Shown here piece after piece: positions 18,173 to 26,775 of a stretch of DNA of 64,000 nt. Source of the stretch: Palsa-504 sp963787645 (GTDB taxonomy: Bacteria > Actinomycetota > Actinomycetes > Streptosporangiales > Streptosporangiaceae); contig CAWBDS010000011.1 of assembly GCA_963787645.1 (NCBI GenBank), positions 1,116,001 through 1,180,000 on the forward strand. Direction: 5' to 3'. Below the pieces are notes generated by a model. It did no database searches. It was given only the letters and a program-made list of their open reading frames with translations, and had not been told where the DNA came from. Position 1 is the stretch's first letter, and every line of letters starts with the position of its first letter. Both the position numbers and the translations under genes were made by a program.

Positions 18173-18243
18173 GCTACTTCAGGAGCTGCCTCGCCATGAC
18201 CATGCGCTGGATCTGGTTGGTGCCCTCGTAGATCTGGGTGATC
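18173..18243. repeat. Copy C: 3' end of the intact acyl-CoA dehydrogenase gene
   Basis: The reference copy, lying within a working gene. Copies A (10418-10477) and B (14300-14371) match it in the same orientation. The distances between equivalent bases are 3883 (A to B) and 3872 (B to C). Confidence 0.9.
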
Positions 18244-19343
18244 TTGGCGTCGCGCATCATGCGCTCGACGGGGAAGTCGTTCACGTAGCCGTAGCCGCCG
18301 AGTAGCTGCACCGCGTCGGTGGTCACCGACATGGCCACGTCGGAGGCCAGGCACTTGCAGGCCGAGGAGAAGAAGGTCAGGTCGGCGACCCGCTCGCCGG
18401 CCATGGCCCGCTCGGACCGGCCCGCGGCCGCGTAGGTGAGCTGGCGGGCGGCCTCCAGCTTCATGGCCATGTCGGCGATCATGAACTGCAGGCCCTGGAA
18501 TTCGGCGATGGCGCGGCCGAACTGCTTGCGTTCCTGGACGTAGCCGAGCGCGTAGTCCAGGGCGCCCTGGGCGATGCCGAGCGCCTGGGCGGCGATCGTG
18601 ATCCGGGTGTGGTCCAGGGTGCGCAGGGCGATCCTGAAGCCCTCGCCCTCCTCGCCGACCAGGCGGTCGGCCGGGATCGCGCAGTCGTCGAAGTACAGCT
18701 CGCGGGTCGGCGAGCCCTTGATGCCGAGCTTGTGCTCCGGAGCCCCGAACGTGAACCCGGGGTCGCCGTCCTCCAGCACGAAGGCCGAGATCCCGTTCGC
18801 CCCCGCGTCCGGGTCGGTGACCGCCATCACCGTGTAGTACTTGGACACCCCGGCGTTGGTGATCCAGCGCTTGACGCCGTTCAGCACGTAGCCGTCCGCG
18901 GTGCGCGCGGCCCGGGTCTTCATGGCCGCGGCGTCCGAGCCGGCCTCGGGCTCGGACAGCGCGTAGGAGAACATCGCCTCCCCGCGCGCGACCGGGGCCA
19001 GGTACCGGACCTTGACCTCCTCGGACGCGCCGAGCAGCAGCGGTACCGTGCCCAGCTTGTTCACCGCCGGGATGAGCGAGGACGAGGCGCAGGCCCGCGC
19101 CACCTCCTCGATGACGATCACGGTAGCGATCGCGTCGGCGCCCGCGCCGCCGTAGGCCTCCGGGATGTGCACGGCCTGCAGGTCGGCCTTGACCAGAGCC
19201 TCGTACACGTCCCAGGGGAACTCGCTGGTCCGGTCGACTTCGGCGGCCCGGGGCGCGATCTTGTCGTCGGCCAGGGCGCGGACCGACTCGCGGAGCGCCT
19301 CGTGCTCTTCGGACAGGGCAAACGGAGGGAAATCAAGGCTCAT
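18174..19343 (-). CDS. Acyl-CoA dehydrogenase
   Basis: FAD-dependent dehydrogenase of 389 residues forming the 2,3-double bond of an acyl-CoA and passing electrons to ETF (etfBA lies 40 kb away). Family blocks: YALSEPEAGSDAAAM, WITNAG, KLGIKGSPT, ALDHT-like TLDHTRI, and LLGGYGYVNDFPVERMMRD. The catalytic glutamate lies in QIYEGTNQ near the C-terminus, as in short/medium-chain enzymes. The ATG overlaps the stop of a small upstream ORF (ATGA). Chain length cannot be told. Confidence 0.95.
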   Translation of the reverse strand: MSLDFPPFALSEEHEALRESVRALADDKIAPRAAEVDRTSEFPWDVYEALVKADLQAVHIPEAYGGAGADAIATVIVIEEVARACASSSLIPAVNKLGTVPLLLGASEEVKVRYLAPVARGEAMFSYALSEPEAGSDAAAMKTRAARTADGYVLNGVKRWITNAGVSKYYTVMAVTDPDAGANGISAFVLEDGDPGFTFGAPEHKLGIKGSPTRELYFDDCAIPADRLVGEEGEGFRIALRTLDHTRITIAAQALGIAQGALDYALGYVQERKQFGRAIAEFQGLQFMIADMAMKLEAARQLTYAAAGRSERAMAGERVADLTFFSSACKCLASDVAMSVTTDAVQLLGGYGYVNDFPVERMMRDAKITQIYEGTNQIQRMVMARQLLK

Positions 19344-19504
19344 GCCTCGATGGTAGATCGCTCGTCAGCTACCGAGACCCCGATCCGTTTCGCGATGCCG
19401 GCCGCGGCGTTGGCGTTGGCGGCGTCGAGCGGGATGTCATCAATCGGGGTGCGCGCCGCTCGCTTGAAGACGATCTGTGTCTCGTCGAGCACGCGCTGGT
19501 GCAT
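19340..19504 (-). CDS. Small ORF overlapping the acyl-CoA dehydrogenase start
   Basis: 54 codons whose TGA overlaps the dehydrogenase ATG. The reading frame looks more protein-like than the C-terminus of the longer overlapping ORF (for example DETQIVFKRAARTP and AAAGIAKRIGV). It may be the true C-terminal part of the hypothetical protein at 19369-19746, displaced by one frameshift near 19510. No RBS precedes its ATG, which favours that view. Function unknown. Confidence 0.35.
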   Translation of the reverse strand: MHQRVLDETQIVFKRAARTPIDDIPLDAANANAAAGIAKRIGVSVADERSTIEA

Positions 19505-19746
19505 TCGGTGCGCAGGGTCGCGGAGAGCGGGTTACCGTCGAGCTCGGCGGCGGCAATGGCGTCGGCCAGGGACGGACGGAACTCCGGGTACTGCTCGTAG
19601 TGAAGCTCCAGCGCCGCCAGAGCCACCGTCGCCTGCAGCAGTGTGCGCAGCGCGTCGGCCGCCATCGCCGTAGCGGACGGTGCGACGCCGAGTTCCTTGA
19701 CGGCTAGCGCAGCGGCCTCTCGCGGCGCTTTCGGGATCCGCAACAT
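19369..19746 (-). CDS. Hypothetical protein, possibly frameshifted
   Basis: 125 residues. The first 75 are helical and regular (KELGVAPSATAMAADALRTL, LELHYEQYPEFRPSLADAIA). After GNPLSA the frame becomes Ser/Arg/Thr-rich and unnatural, while another frame reads well to the dehydrogenase start. I do not recognise a domain. The stop-to-start distance to the RodZ-like gene upstream is one base, so it follows that gene in an operon. Confidence 0.45.
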   Translation of the reverse strand: MLRIPKAPREAAALAVKELGVAPSATAMAADALRTLLQATVALAALELHYEQYPEFRPSLADAIAAAELDGNPLSATLRTECTSACSTRHRSSSSERRAPRLMTSRSTPPTPTPRPASRNGSGSR

Positions 19747-19747
19747 T

Positions 19748-20740
19748 TCAGTGCTGGCCGCGGATGGTGACGGCGTAGATGCTGGCCTGGTAGGTGCCGG
19801 AGTTGTCGGGGGGCAGCTTGGTGAACCAGATGAGCAGGTACCGGGCGCGGGCCGACGACTTCAGGGACAGCTCGACGGTGCCGGAGGCGCCGGTTGTCGT
19901 GGCCACGGTGCGCAGGTCGGCCAGCACGGGGCGGCTGCCGACGCGCAACTCGAGGCTGGCGCCGCGGGCGGCGCCGAGCGAGAGCCGGACCGTAGAGATC
20001 GTGACCGTTCGGCCCATGTCGAGCAGCAGGCCGGTGCCCGCCTGCAGGTCCCCGAAGTCCGAGGTGGCGTACCAGTCGCTGTACCACGGCGTGGCCGCGT
20101 GGCCCGCGAGCGCGAACGAGGCCCGCTGCGGATCGTCGCCGTCGGCGGTCCCGGCCGGGCCGAAGGCCGCCACGCTGGCCGCGGCGAGGGTCTGCGCGGC
20201 CGGGCTCGGCGGCGGGGTAGACGGAGCGGCCGTCGGGCTGGCCGACTCGGTGCTGCCCGATACCGTGCTGCCCTGGACGCTGGGCGTGATCGACGGGGCC
20301 GCGGCGGGCTGGCTGGTATGCGCCGCATGGCTGGAGGCGGCGACCGGGGGCTGGGTCTTCCCCACTCCGGCGACGGCCTTGTAGATAGCGAAGCCGAGCA
20401 CGGCCAGGACCACCACGGCGAGCACGGCCGCGCCCCGGATCCGGCGCCGCTCGCGTTTGCGGATCGGCAGCATCGGCTGGAAGGCCTCGGCCGCGGTGAT
20501 CTCCTCGGCGGAGCGGAACCGCTCGTCGAACTCCTCGATCAGCGGCGCGGGATCGGTACCCACCGCCTCGGCGATGGCCCGGATATGGCCCCGCGCGTAG
20601 AAATCGCCGCCGGAGGCCAGGTAGTCGTCGTGCTCGATGCCCTCGATGATGTTCTCGCGGACCCGGGTGCGCCGGCTGACCTCGGCCACGCTGAGCCCGG
20701 CGTGGCGACGGGCCGCGGCCAGGGTCGCACCGATGCTCAC
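19748..20740 (-). CDS. RodZ-like HTH membrane protein with discoidin-like outer domain
   Basis: About 330 residues. I start at GTG 20740, with GGGAGG five bases before it, which gives the usual family opening. Order: RodZ-type helix-turn-helix (LSVAEVSRRTRVRENIIEGI, about 15-35), basic stretch, one transmembrane helix (AAVLAVVVLAVLGFAIY), a Ser/Pro/Thr-rich linker of about 70 residues, and a C-terminal F5/8-C-like beta domain (WYSDWYATSDFG ... YLLIWFTKLPP). RodZ proteins link the cell-wall machinery to the cytoskeleton or act as membrane regulators. An ATG at 20797 is in frame but has a weaker context. Confidence 0.85.
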   Translation of the reverse strand: MSIGATLAAARRHAGLSVAEVSRRTRVRENIIEGIEHDDYLASGGDFYARGHIRAIAEAVGTDPAPLIEEFDERFRSAEEITAAEAFQPMLPIRKRERRRIRGAAVLAVVVLAVLGFAIYKAVAGVGKTQPPVAASSHAAHTSQPAAAPSITPSVQGSTVSGSTESASPTAAPSTPPPSPAAQTLAAASVAAFGPAGTADGDDPQRASFALAGHAATPWYSDWYATSDFGDLQAGTGLLLDMGRTVTISTVRLSLGAARGASLELRVGSRPVLADLRTVATTTGASGTVELSLKSSARARYLLIWFTKLPPDNSGTYQASIYAVTIRGQH

Positions 20741-20825
20741 GCCCGCCTCCCAGGCCGACCGGTCCCCTTCCGTTTCAAGGGGCTGCCGAGGGAGCATGCC
20801 CGTAACGAGCAGACTCTAAGCCGAT

Positions 20826-21419
20826 TCAGTCTGCGCCGCGGCGCTCACGCAGCGCGGCGCCCTTGGCCCGGGCCTGGTCGGCGAGCTGCTCGGCGAAGGT
20901 ACGGAGCCGGGCCCCGAGCGCCTCGGCGGCCGGTCCCTCGGCGGCGGCCAGGATCCGGACGGCGAGCAGGCCGGCGTTGCGAGCGCCGCCGACCGCGACG
21001 GTCGCGACCGGGATCCCGGCGGGCATCTGGACGATGGACAGCAGCGAGTCCAGTCCGCCCAGGTTGGCCAGGGGGACCGGCACGCCGATGACCGGCAGCG
21101 TGGTGACCGAGGCGAGCATGCCGGGCAGGTGCGCGGCGCCGCCCGCGCCCGCGATGATCACCCGCAGGCCGCGGGCGGCCGCGGAAGACCCGTACTCGAT
21201 CATCTCGTGCGGCATCCGGTGCGCGGAGACCACGTCCGCCTCGTAGGGGACGGCGAACTCCGCCAGCGCCGCCGCCGCGGCCTGCATGACCGGCCAGTCC
21301 GAGTCGCTGCCCATGACGATGCCGACGACCGGAGAGGGGGATGGGTCAGGGCTGCCGGCCGGCCGGGGCAGGGGGGATGCGTAGGGGCCGGCCGCGGGCG
21401 GCAGGTCCGGGTCGGTCAT
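20826..21419 (-). CDS. purE: N5-carboxyaminoimidazole ribonucleotide mutase
   Basis: Class I PurE of purine synthesis, converting N5-CAIR to CAIR in the cytoplasm. 197 residues with the nucleotide loop GSDSDWPVM, SAHRMP, GAGGAAHLPGM and a Gly/Ala-rich C-terminal core. The N-terminus has about 25 extra Pro-rich residues. Its ATG overlaps the purK stop (21416-21419), so purK-purE are translated as a pair. Confidence 0.96.
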   Translation of the reverse strand: MTDPDLPPAAGPYASPLPRPAGSPDPSPSPVVGIVMGSDSDWPVMQAAAAALAEFAVPYEADVVSAHRMPHEMIEYGSSAAARGLRVIIAGAGGAAHLPGMLASVTTLPVIGVPVPLANLGGLDSLLSIVQMPAGIPVATVAVGGARNAGLLAVRILAAAEGPAAEALGARLRTFAEQLADQARAKGAALRERRGAD

Positions 21420-22567
21420 TCGCCGTCCTCTTTTCCCCAGCGCAGGAAGCTGGCCGCGCGGCGGGCCCGGTCGGCCAGTTCGGCCGGATCGCGGTGGTCG
21501 CGGTCGCCGGTCACCGTGACGTGGCCGATCTTGCGGCCGGGACGCACCGGCTTGCCGTACATGTGCACCTTGACCGCCGGGTCACCGGCCATGACGTGGA
21601 TGTACCGGTCGTAGACGTCCGGGTCGTCGCCGCCCAGCACGTTGGCCATCACCGTGACCGGCGCGGCCAGCGCCGGAGAGCCGAGCGGCAGGTCCAGCAC
21701 GGCCCGCAGGTGCTGCTCGAACTGGGAGGTGACCGCGCCTTCGATGGTCCAGTGGCCGCAGTTGTGCGGGCGCATGGCCAGCTCGTTGACCAGCAGCCCG
21801 CGAGCGGTCTGGAACATCTCCACCGCGAGCAGCCCGGTCACGCCCAGCTCGCGGGCGATCCGCAGCGCGAGCGCCTCGGCCTGGGCGGCCTGGCCGGGAG
21901 GCAGGCCGGGCGCGGGCGCGATGACCTCGCGGCAGATGCCGTCCCGCTGGACCGTCTCCACCACCGGGTAGACCGCGCCCTGGTTGTGCGGCGAGCGGGC
22001 CGCGAGCACGGCCAGCTCACGCTCGAACGGGACGTACTCCTCGGCGATCAGCCGCAGGCCGTGCGCCAGGACGGTCTGGGCTTGCGCCGCCGAGGCGCAG
22101 ACCCAGACGCCCTTTCCGTCGTAACCGCCGCTGATCGCCTTGAGCACCACCGGCCAGGTCCCGGCGGCGAACGCCTCGACCTCGGCGATCCCGCTCACCG
22201 GCGCGAACCGCGGGCAGTCGATCCCCATACCGGTCAGGTGCTCGCGCATGGCCAGCTTGTCCTGGGTGAAGCGCAGCGCCGCGCCGGCGGGACGGACCGC
22301 GACGCCCGCTTGTTCCAGGGCGGCCAGGTGCTCGCCCGGCACGTGCTCGTGGTCGAAGGTCAGCACGTCGCACGAGGCGGCGAACTCGCGCAGGTCGGCC
22401 AGCGAACGGTAGTCCCCGACCCGGACCCCGGCGCTGACCTGGGCGGCGCTGTCGGCGGCCGAGCCGGCCAGCACGCGGAAGCCGACGCCCACGCCGATGG
22501 CCGCCTGGGCGGTCATCCGGGCCAGCTGGCCGGCGCCCACCATCCCCACTGTGTTTCCCGCGCTCAC
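21416..22567 (-). CDS. purK: N5-carboxyaminoimidazole ribonucleotide synthase
   Basis: ATP-grasp enzyme making N5-CAIR from AIR, bicarbonate and ATP. About 383 residues: dinucleotide-like start VGMVGAGQLARM, ATP-grasp lysines in VLKAISGGYDGKG, the metal site EMFQTARGLLVNELAMRPHN, and HNCGHWTIEG. I start at GTG 22567, giving the standard N-terminus. It is first in the operon with purE. Confidence 0.95.
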   Translation of the reverse strand: MSAGNTVGMVGAGQLARMTAQAAIGVGVGFRVLAGSAADSAAQVSAGVRVGDYRSLADLREFAASCDVLTFDHEHVPGEHLAALEQAGVAVRPAGAALRFTQDKLAMREHLTGMGIDCPRFAPVSGIAEVEAFAAGTWPVVLKAISGGYDGKGVWVCASAAQAQTVLAHGLRLIAEEYVPFERELAVLAARSPHNQGAVYPVVETVQRDGICREVIAPAPGLPPGQAAQAEALALRIARELGVTGLLAVEMFQTARGLLVNELAMRPHNCGHWTIEGAVTSQFEQHLRAVLDLPLGSPALAAPVTVMANVLGGDDPDVYDRYIHVMAGDPAVKVHMYGKPVRPGRKIGHVTVTGDRDHRDPAELADRARRAASFLRWGKEDGE

Positions 22568-22711
22568 GGTCCGTACCCTACGGGACCGGCGAGCACGCAG
22601 GTGACCGGGTGCGCGCACCACGGCCCGTTCGGTATCAAAGGTCTTTTGCTCTTGAAGCAGAGGGCTGTTTCCAGCACATTTAGATAATCACGGCCACCGG
22701 AGGAGGGCCCT

Positions 22712-24136
22712 ATGGCAACACGCGACCAGGACGTCACACACAGCGATGCGGACGCGGGCGTTCTGGTCCGCGAGGGCAGCTACGGCACCCAGGTCATGGC
22801 GGTCGAGCCGGGCGGCGCGGAATTCATCCCGCTGAACGAGCGGCACGGCCGGCCGATCCAGCTGTTCTGGACCTGGACGTCGCCGAACATGGAGTTCGCC
22901 ACGATCTTCGTCGGCGTGCTGGCCGTGGCCGGGTTCGGGCTGGGGTTCTGGTCAGCGGCGCTGGCGCTGGTGCTGGGCAGCGCGATCGGCGGCGTGACCC
23001 AGGGCATCTTGTCGCTGCGCGGTCCGAAGTACGGGGTGCCGCAGATGGTGCTGAGCCGGCTCGGCTTCGGCTACTGGGGCAACGCGCTGCCCGCCGGGCT
23101 GAACTCGGTGACCGCCGGGATCGGCTGGTTCGCGGTGAACAGCGTGAGCGGCGCGCTGGCGCTGAACGTGCTGACCCACCTGCCGCAGGTGCTGTGCCTG
23201 CTCATCATCGTGGTCGTGCAGGTGGCGGTCGCGTTCTTCGGCTACAACCTGGTGCACGTCTTCGAGCGGTACGCCTTCCCGATCCTGACCGTGATCTTCC
23301 TGATCGCGGCGGGCGTCATCTTGAGCAAGGCCCACCCGGGCGCTTCGCACCACACGATCCCCGGCGCGTTCCTGCTGACGTTCGGCGCGTCGTTCGGCTA
23401 CGCGGTGGGCTGGAACCCGTACGCGTCGGACTACACCCGCTACTTCAAGCCGGACACCAGCCGGCGCGCGATCGCCTGGTGGTCCGGGAGCGGGCTGTTC
23501 CTGTCCTGCGCGCTGCTCGAGATCGTCGGCGCGGCGGTCGGCACCGCGGTCGGCGCGGGCAACGCGCTGGCCGGCCCGGGCGGCATGACCTCGATGCTGG
23601 CCACGCCGCTGGCCGACCTGACCCTGCTGGCCATCGCGCTGGGCGCGGTCTCGGCCAACGTGCTCAACATCTACTCCGGCGCGCTGTCGTTCACCGCAAT
23701 CGGCATCAAGCTGCCGCTGTCGCTGCGGCGGGCCATCGTGGCCCTGGGGTTCGGCGCCATCGGATTCTTCCTGGCCTGGAGCGGGCTGCACAACGCGGGC
23801 AGCAAGTACGAGAACTTCCTGCTGATCATCGCGTACTGGATCGCCCCGTGGCTGGCGGTGTACTTCTGTGACCTGCTGCTGCGGCGCAATCCTTCCGAGG
23901 CGCTGCTGTTCGGCACCCGGCGGACGAACTGGGCCGGGCCGGTGGCCATGCTGGTCGGGATGGGCATCTCGATCTACCTGTTCTCCAACCAGACCGAATA
24001 CCTCGGCGTGGTGCCCTCACACGTGGGCTCGGTCGGCGACCTGACCTTCGAGGTCGGGTTCGTGATCACCGCGGCGGTGTACCTGACCTGGCATTTCCTG
24101 GCCGGGACCGGGCGGGAGAACACGCTGGCGGGCTGA
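22712..24136 (+). CDS. NCS1-family nucleobase/cytosine permease
   Basis: 474 residues with about twelve transmembrane segments and the NCS1 features GPKYGVPQMVLSRLGFGYWG (first half) and NPYASDYTRYFKP. NCS1 proteins import cytosine, purines, allantoin, hydantoins or thiamine by cation symport. GGAGGAGG precedes the ATG. It sits next to purEK, divergent from them, which suits a purine-related substrate, but specificity cannot be read off. Confidence 0.92.
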   Translation: MATRDQDVTHSDADAGVLVREGSYGTQVMAVEPGGAEFIPLNERHGRPIQLFWTWTSPNMEFATIFVGVLAVAGFGLGFWSAALALVLGSAIGGVTQGILSLRGPKYGVPQMVLSRLGFGYWGNALPAGLNSVTAGIGWFAVNSVSGALALNVLTHLPQVLCLLIIVVVQVAVAFFGYNLVHVFERYAFPILTVIFLIAAGVILSKAHPGASHHTIPGAFLLTFGASFGYAVGWNPYASDYTRYFKPDTSRRAIAWWSGSGLFLSCALLEIVGAAVGTAVGAGNALAGPGGMTSMLATPLADLTLLAIALGAVSANVLNIYSGALSFTAIGIKLPLSLRRAIVALGFGAIGFFLAWSGLHNAGSKYENFLLIIAYWIAPWLAVYFCDLLLRRNPSEALLFGTRRTNWAGPVAMLVGMGISIYLFSNQTEYLGVVPSHVGSVGDLTFEVGFVITAAVYLTWHFLAGTGRENTLAG

Positions 24137-24298
24137 GTCCTGCGGGTGGTTCTTCCGGGTGGTTTCAGAGCGGTGGCTCAGGGAAGAGTGAGTCGGCACC
24201 CAGGGTTGGCCGGTAGCATGTGCGAGTCTTGCTAGGGGCCTGCCGGGGGTTTGTTGCGCGGGCCGGACATGCTGTGCGCGCCGAAAGGACTCTTCTTT

Positions 24299-24919
24299 AT
24301 GCCCAGGATGGCAAGCCTCCGTAAGCGCTTGGCCGACCTGATCCCGGAACTGATGAAGTTCGGCGTAGTCGGGCTGATCGGGTCGATCATCGACCTGGGC
24401 GGCGCGGACTACCTGCACGTCCACATGGGTGTCGGGCCCATGGTGGCCAAGGGGCTGTCGATCACCGCGGCCACGTTCGTGACCTATCTGGGCAGCCGGT
24501 TCTGGACCTTCCGGCACCGGGTCAACCAGGCCCTGCTGCGCGAGGGCGTGCTGTTCGTGGCGCTGAACGTGGTCGGCCTGGCCATCGCCGAGATCGTGAT
24601 CGCGACCGCTACTTACGGGCTGGACATGAAGTCGGAGCTGGCCTACAACGGGGCCAGCGTGGTCGGCACCGGGCTGGGCACGATCTTCCGGTACTTCGCC
24701 TACAAGAAGTGGGTCTTCCTGGCCGGCACGCCTGGGGTGGTCGCCGCTAGCGAGGCCGCGGTGTCCGGCATCGTCGACGCCGCTGAGACGAGCCCTTCGG
24801 GCGCGGTGCTGGCGGGCGCTTCGGACGGGCCGCCGTGGGAGGAGCTCGCGCAGCGGCCCGCGGACCTGCGCTACGGGCCGGCCTGGGAGTGCCTCGACCC
24901 CGCCGAGCGCGGGCGCTGA
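24299..24919 (+). CDS. GtrA-family membrane protein
   Basis: 206 residues with four predicted transmembrane helices in the first 140 (FGVVGLIGSIIDLGG, ITAATFVTYLGSRFWTF, a segment around LFVALNVVGLAIAE, and VVGTGLGTIFRYFAYKKWVF). GtrA proteins help move polyprenyl-linked sugars in cell-wall glycan synthesis. The C-terminal 60 residues are cytosolic and Ala-rich. I start at ATG 24299, which puts AAAGGA at a plausible distance. Confidence 0.88.
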   Translation: MPRMASLRKRLADLIPELMKFGVVGLIGSIIDLGGADYLHVHMGVGPMVAKGLSITAATFVTYLGSRFWTFRHRVNQALLREGVLFVALNVVGLAIAEIVIATATYGLDMKSELAYNGASVVGTGLGTIFRYFAYKKWVFLAGTPGVVAASEAAVSGIVDAAETSPSGAVLAGASDGPPWEELAQRPADLRYGPAWECLDPAERGR

Positions 24920-24953
24920 GCTTTCTTTGTCTTTAGTCTTCGTCTTTGTCCGG

Positions 24954-26012
24954 CTAGGCGGGGCCGCGGACGGCCTGGGTGCCGGGGCGCAGCGGGTGGC
25001 GGGGCAGGAACACCGCGAACGTGGCGGGCTTGGGCTTGACCAGCACCACGCGGCCGCCGTCGGCGGCGGCCATGGTCCGGGCCAGCGCCAGGCCTAGCCC
25101 GGTGCCTTCGGGGCGGCCGCTGACGCTGCGCTCGAAGATGCGCGAGACCAGCTCGGGCGGGATGCCGTTGCCCTCGTCCCGGACCTCGACCACCACCGAC
25201 CGCGCGTTCTGCGAGGTCTGGATGGTCACCGTGCCGCCGCCGTGCATCAGCGCGTTGTCCAGCAGGGTGGCCAGCACCTGAGCCAGGCCGCCCGGCGTGA
25301 CGTGCGCTTGCAGGCCGCGCACGCCGATCACGGTCAGCTTGCGCTTGGCCCGGCGGAACGCGGGCTCCCACTCCACGACCTGCTGCTGCACGATCTCGTC
25401 GATGCCGGTCAGCTCGGCCGAAGCGGCGCTGGCCCGGCGGGCCGGGCTGAGCAGCTGGGTGACCACGTCGGCCAGGCGTTCGGCCTGGGTCAGGGCGGCG
25501 CTGCCCTCCTCGCGGACCACATCCGGGTCATCGGCGGCGGCGATCATCTCCTCCAGCCGCATGGACAGCGCGGTCAGCGGGGTGCGCAGCTGGTGCGAGG
25601 CGTCCACCGCGAGTTCGCGGTCCGCGGCGAGCAGGCTGGACAGGCGGCGGGCCGAGCTGTCCAGGCCATCGGCCACCTGATCCAGGTCGGCCGCGCCGTA
25701 CCGGCGGCCGAGCGGGCGCGGGTCACCGGCGCCGAGGCGTCCGGCGGCTTCGGCGAGTTCCTCGACCGGGCGGGCCATCCGGGCGGCCAGCACCGCGGTC
25801 AGCCAGGCGGCCAGGCCGATCGCCCCGGCCATCACCGCGGCGACGATGGCAATCGCGGTGGCGGTTCCGGTTCCGGTTGCGCTTCCGGTGCCGGTCCCGG
25901 TTGCGGTTCCGGTTCCGGAGCGGCTGGCCGTGATGATCAGCGCGGGGACGCCCACGGCCAGGATCGCGGCGACCGTGACGGCAAAGGTGGCGAGCCACAG
26001 CCTTCGGCGCAC
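24954..26012 (-). CDS. Two-component sensor histidine kinase
   Basis: 352 residues: two membrane helices, a HAMP-type segment (ARMARPVEELAEAA), the H-box ASHQLRTPLTAL with the phosphorylated histidine near 139, N-box LLDNALMHG, and G1/G2 boxes DEGNGIPP and GTGLGLALA. The loop between the helices is only a Thr/Gly/Ala run of about 25 residues read from hexamer-like DNA repeats, so there is almost no periplasmic sensor. GTG start. It follows its response regulator by 12 bases. Confidence 0.94.
   Translation of the reverse strand: MRRRLWLATFAVTVAAILAVGVPALIITASRSGTGTATGTGTGSATGTGTATAIAIVAAVMAGAIGLAAWLTAVLAARMARPVEELAEAAGRLGAGDPRPLGRRYGAADLDQVADGLDSSARRLSSLLAADRELAVDASHQLRTPLTALSMRLEEMIAAADDPDVVREEGSAALTQAERLADVVTQLLSPARRASAASAELTGIDEIVQQQVVEWEPAFRRAKRKLTVIGVRGLQAHVTPGGLAQVLATLLDNALMHGGGTVTIQTSQNARSVVVEVRDEGNGIPPELVSRIFERSVSGRPEGTGLGLALARTMAAADGGRVVLVKPKPATFAVFLPRHPLRPGTQAVRGPA
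25858..25925. repeat. Short-period GC repeat inside the kinase gene
   Basis: A run of degenerate CCGGTT/GGTTCC hexamers, on the minus strand coding for alternating Thr-Gly and Ala-Thr-Gly. Its length could vary by slippage in steps of six bases, keeping frame and changing the extracytoplasmic loop. Confidence 0.6.
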
Positions 26013-26024
26013 AGTTTCGCCCGG

Positions 26025-26696
26025 TCAGTCGCCGCGCTCGAAACGGAAGCCGACGCCACGGACGGTGGTGATGTAGCGAGGGCTGTGCGCGTCGTCGCCG
26101 AGCTTGCGGCGCAGCCAGGAGATGTGCATGTCGAGGGTCTTGGTGGAGGTCCACCACTTGGCGTCCCACACCTCGCGCATGATCTGCTCGCGGGTGACCA
26201 CCTTGCCCGCGTCGCGGAGCAGGATCCAGAGCAGGTCAAATTCCTTGGTGGTCAGGTCGAGCTCGGTGTCGCCGTGCCAGGCCCGGCGAGCGTCGGGGTC
26301 GATCCGGACGCCGAGGACGGCGGAGCCTTCGGCCGTACCGCGACGCAGCAGGGCACGGACCCGGGCCAGCAGCTCGGCCAGCCGGAACGGCTTGGTTACG
26401 TAGTCGTCCGCGCCCGCGTCCAGGCCGACCACGGTGTCCACCTCGTCGGCTCGCGCGGTGAGGATCAGCACCGGGACCGCGTAGCCGCCCGCCCGGACCC
26501 GGCGGCAGACCTCGAGCCCGTCGAGTTCGGGCAGGCCGATGTCGAGCAAGATCAGGTCCACGCCTTCGCCCAGGGCGCGGTCCAGCGTGGTCGGCCCGTC
26601 CGCGGTCACGTCCACCTCGTATCCCTCGCGGCGCAAGGCGCGGGACAGCGGTTCGGAGATGGAGGTGTCATCCTCGGCGAGCAGCACGCGAGTCAT
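26025..26696 (-). CDS. OmpR/PhoB-family response regulator
   Basis: 223 residues. The receiver domain has the acidic pocket EDD near residue 8, the phospho-aspartate in LILLDIGLPE near 56, and the lysine in VTKPFR near 105; the C-terminal winged helix has the DLTTKEFDLLWILL and RYITTVRGVGFRF blocks. Upstream gene of the operon with the kinase, and most likely its only partner. Target genes unknown; the strong AT-rich stretch 26700-26725 upstream probably holds its promoter. Confidence 0.96.
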   Translation of the reverse strand: MTRVLLAEDDTSISEPLSRALRREGYEVDVTADGPTTLDRALGEGVDLILLDIGLPELDGLEVCRRVRAGGYAVPVLILTARADEVDTVVGLDAGADDYVTKPFRLAELLARVRALLRRGTAEGSAVLGVRIDPDARRAWHGDTELDLTTKEFDLLWILLRDAGKVVTREQIMREVWDAKWWTSTKTLDMHISWLRRKLGDDAHSPRYITTVRGVGFRFERGD

Positions 26697-26775
26697 GCCT
26701 AAATAGTAAAGGAAAGGTAAAACGTTTGCCGAGTTGGGCGGGGCTGGCGGGGTGCGTGCGGGGTCGGCGGGACGG

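Noticed and set aside
10418..18243. A complete integrative element with integrase
   Set aside because: No full recombinase, excisionase or transfer gene is seen between the repeats; only the repeat pattern and one weak HTH remnant support mobility.
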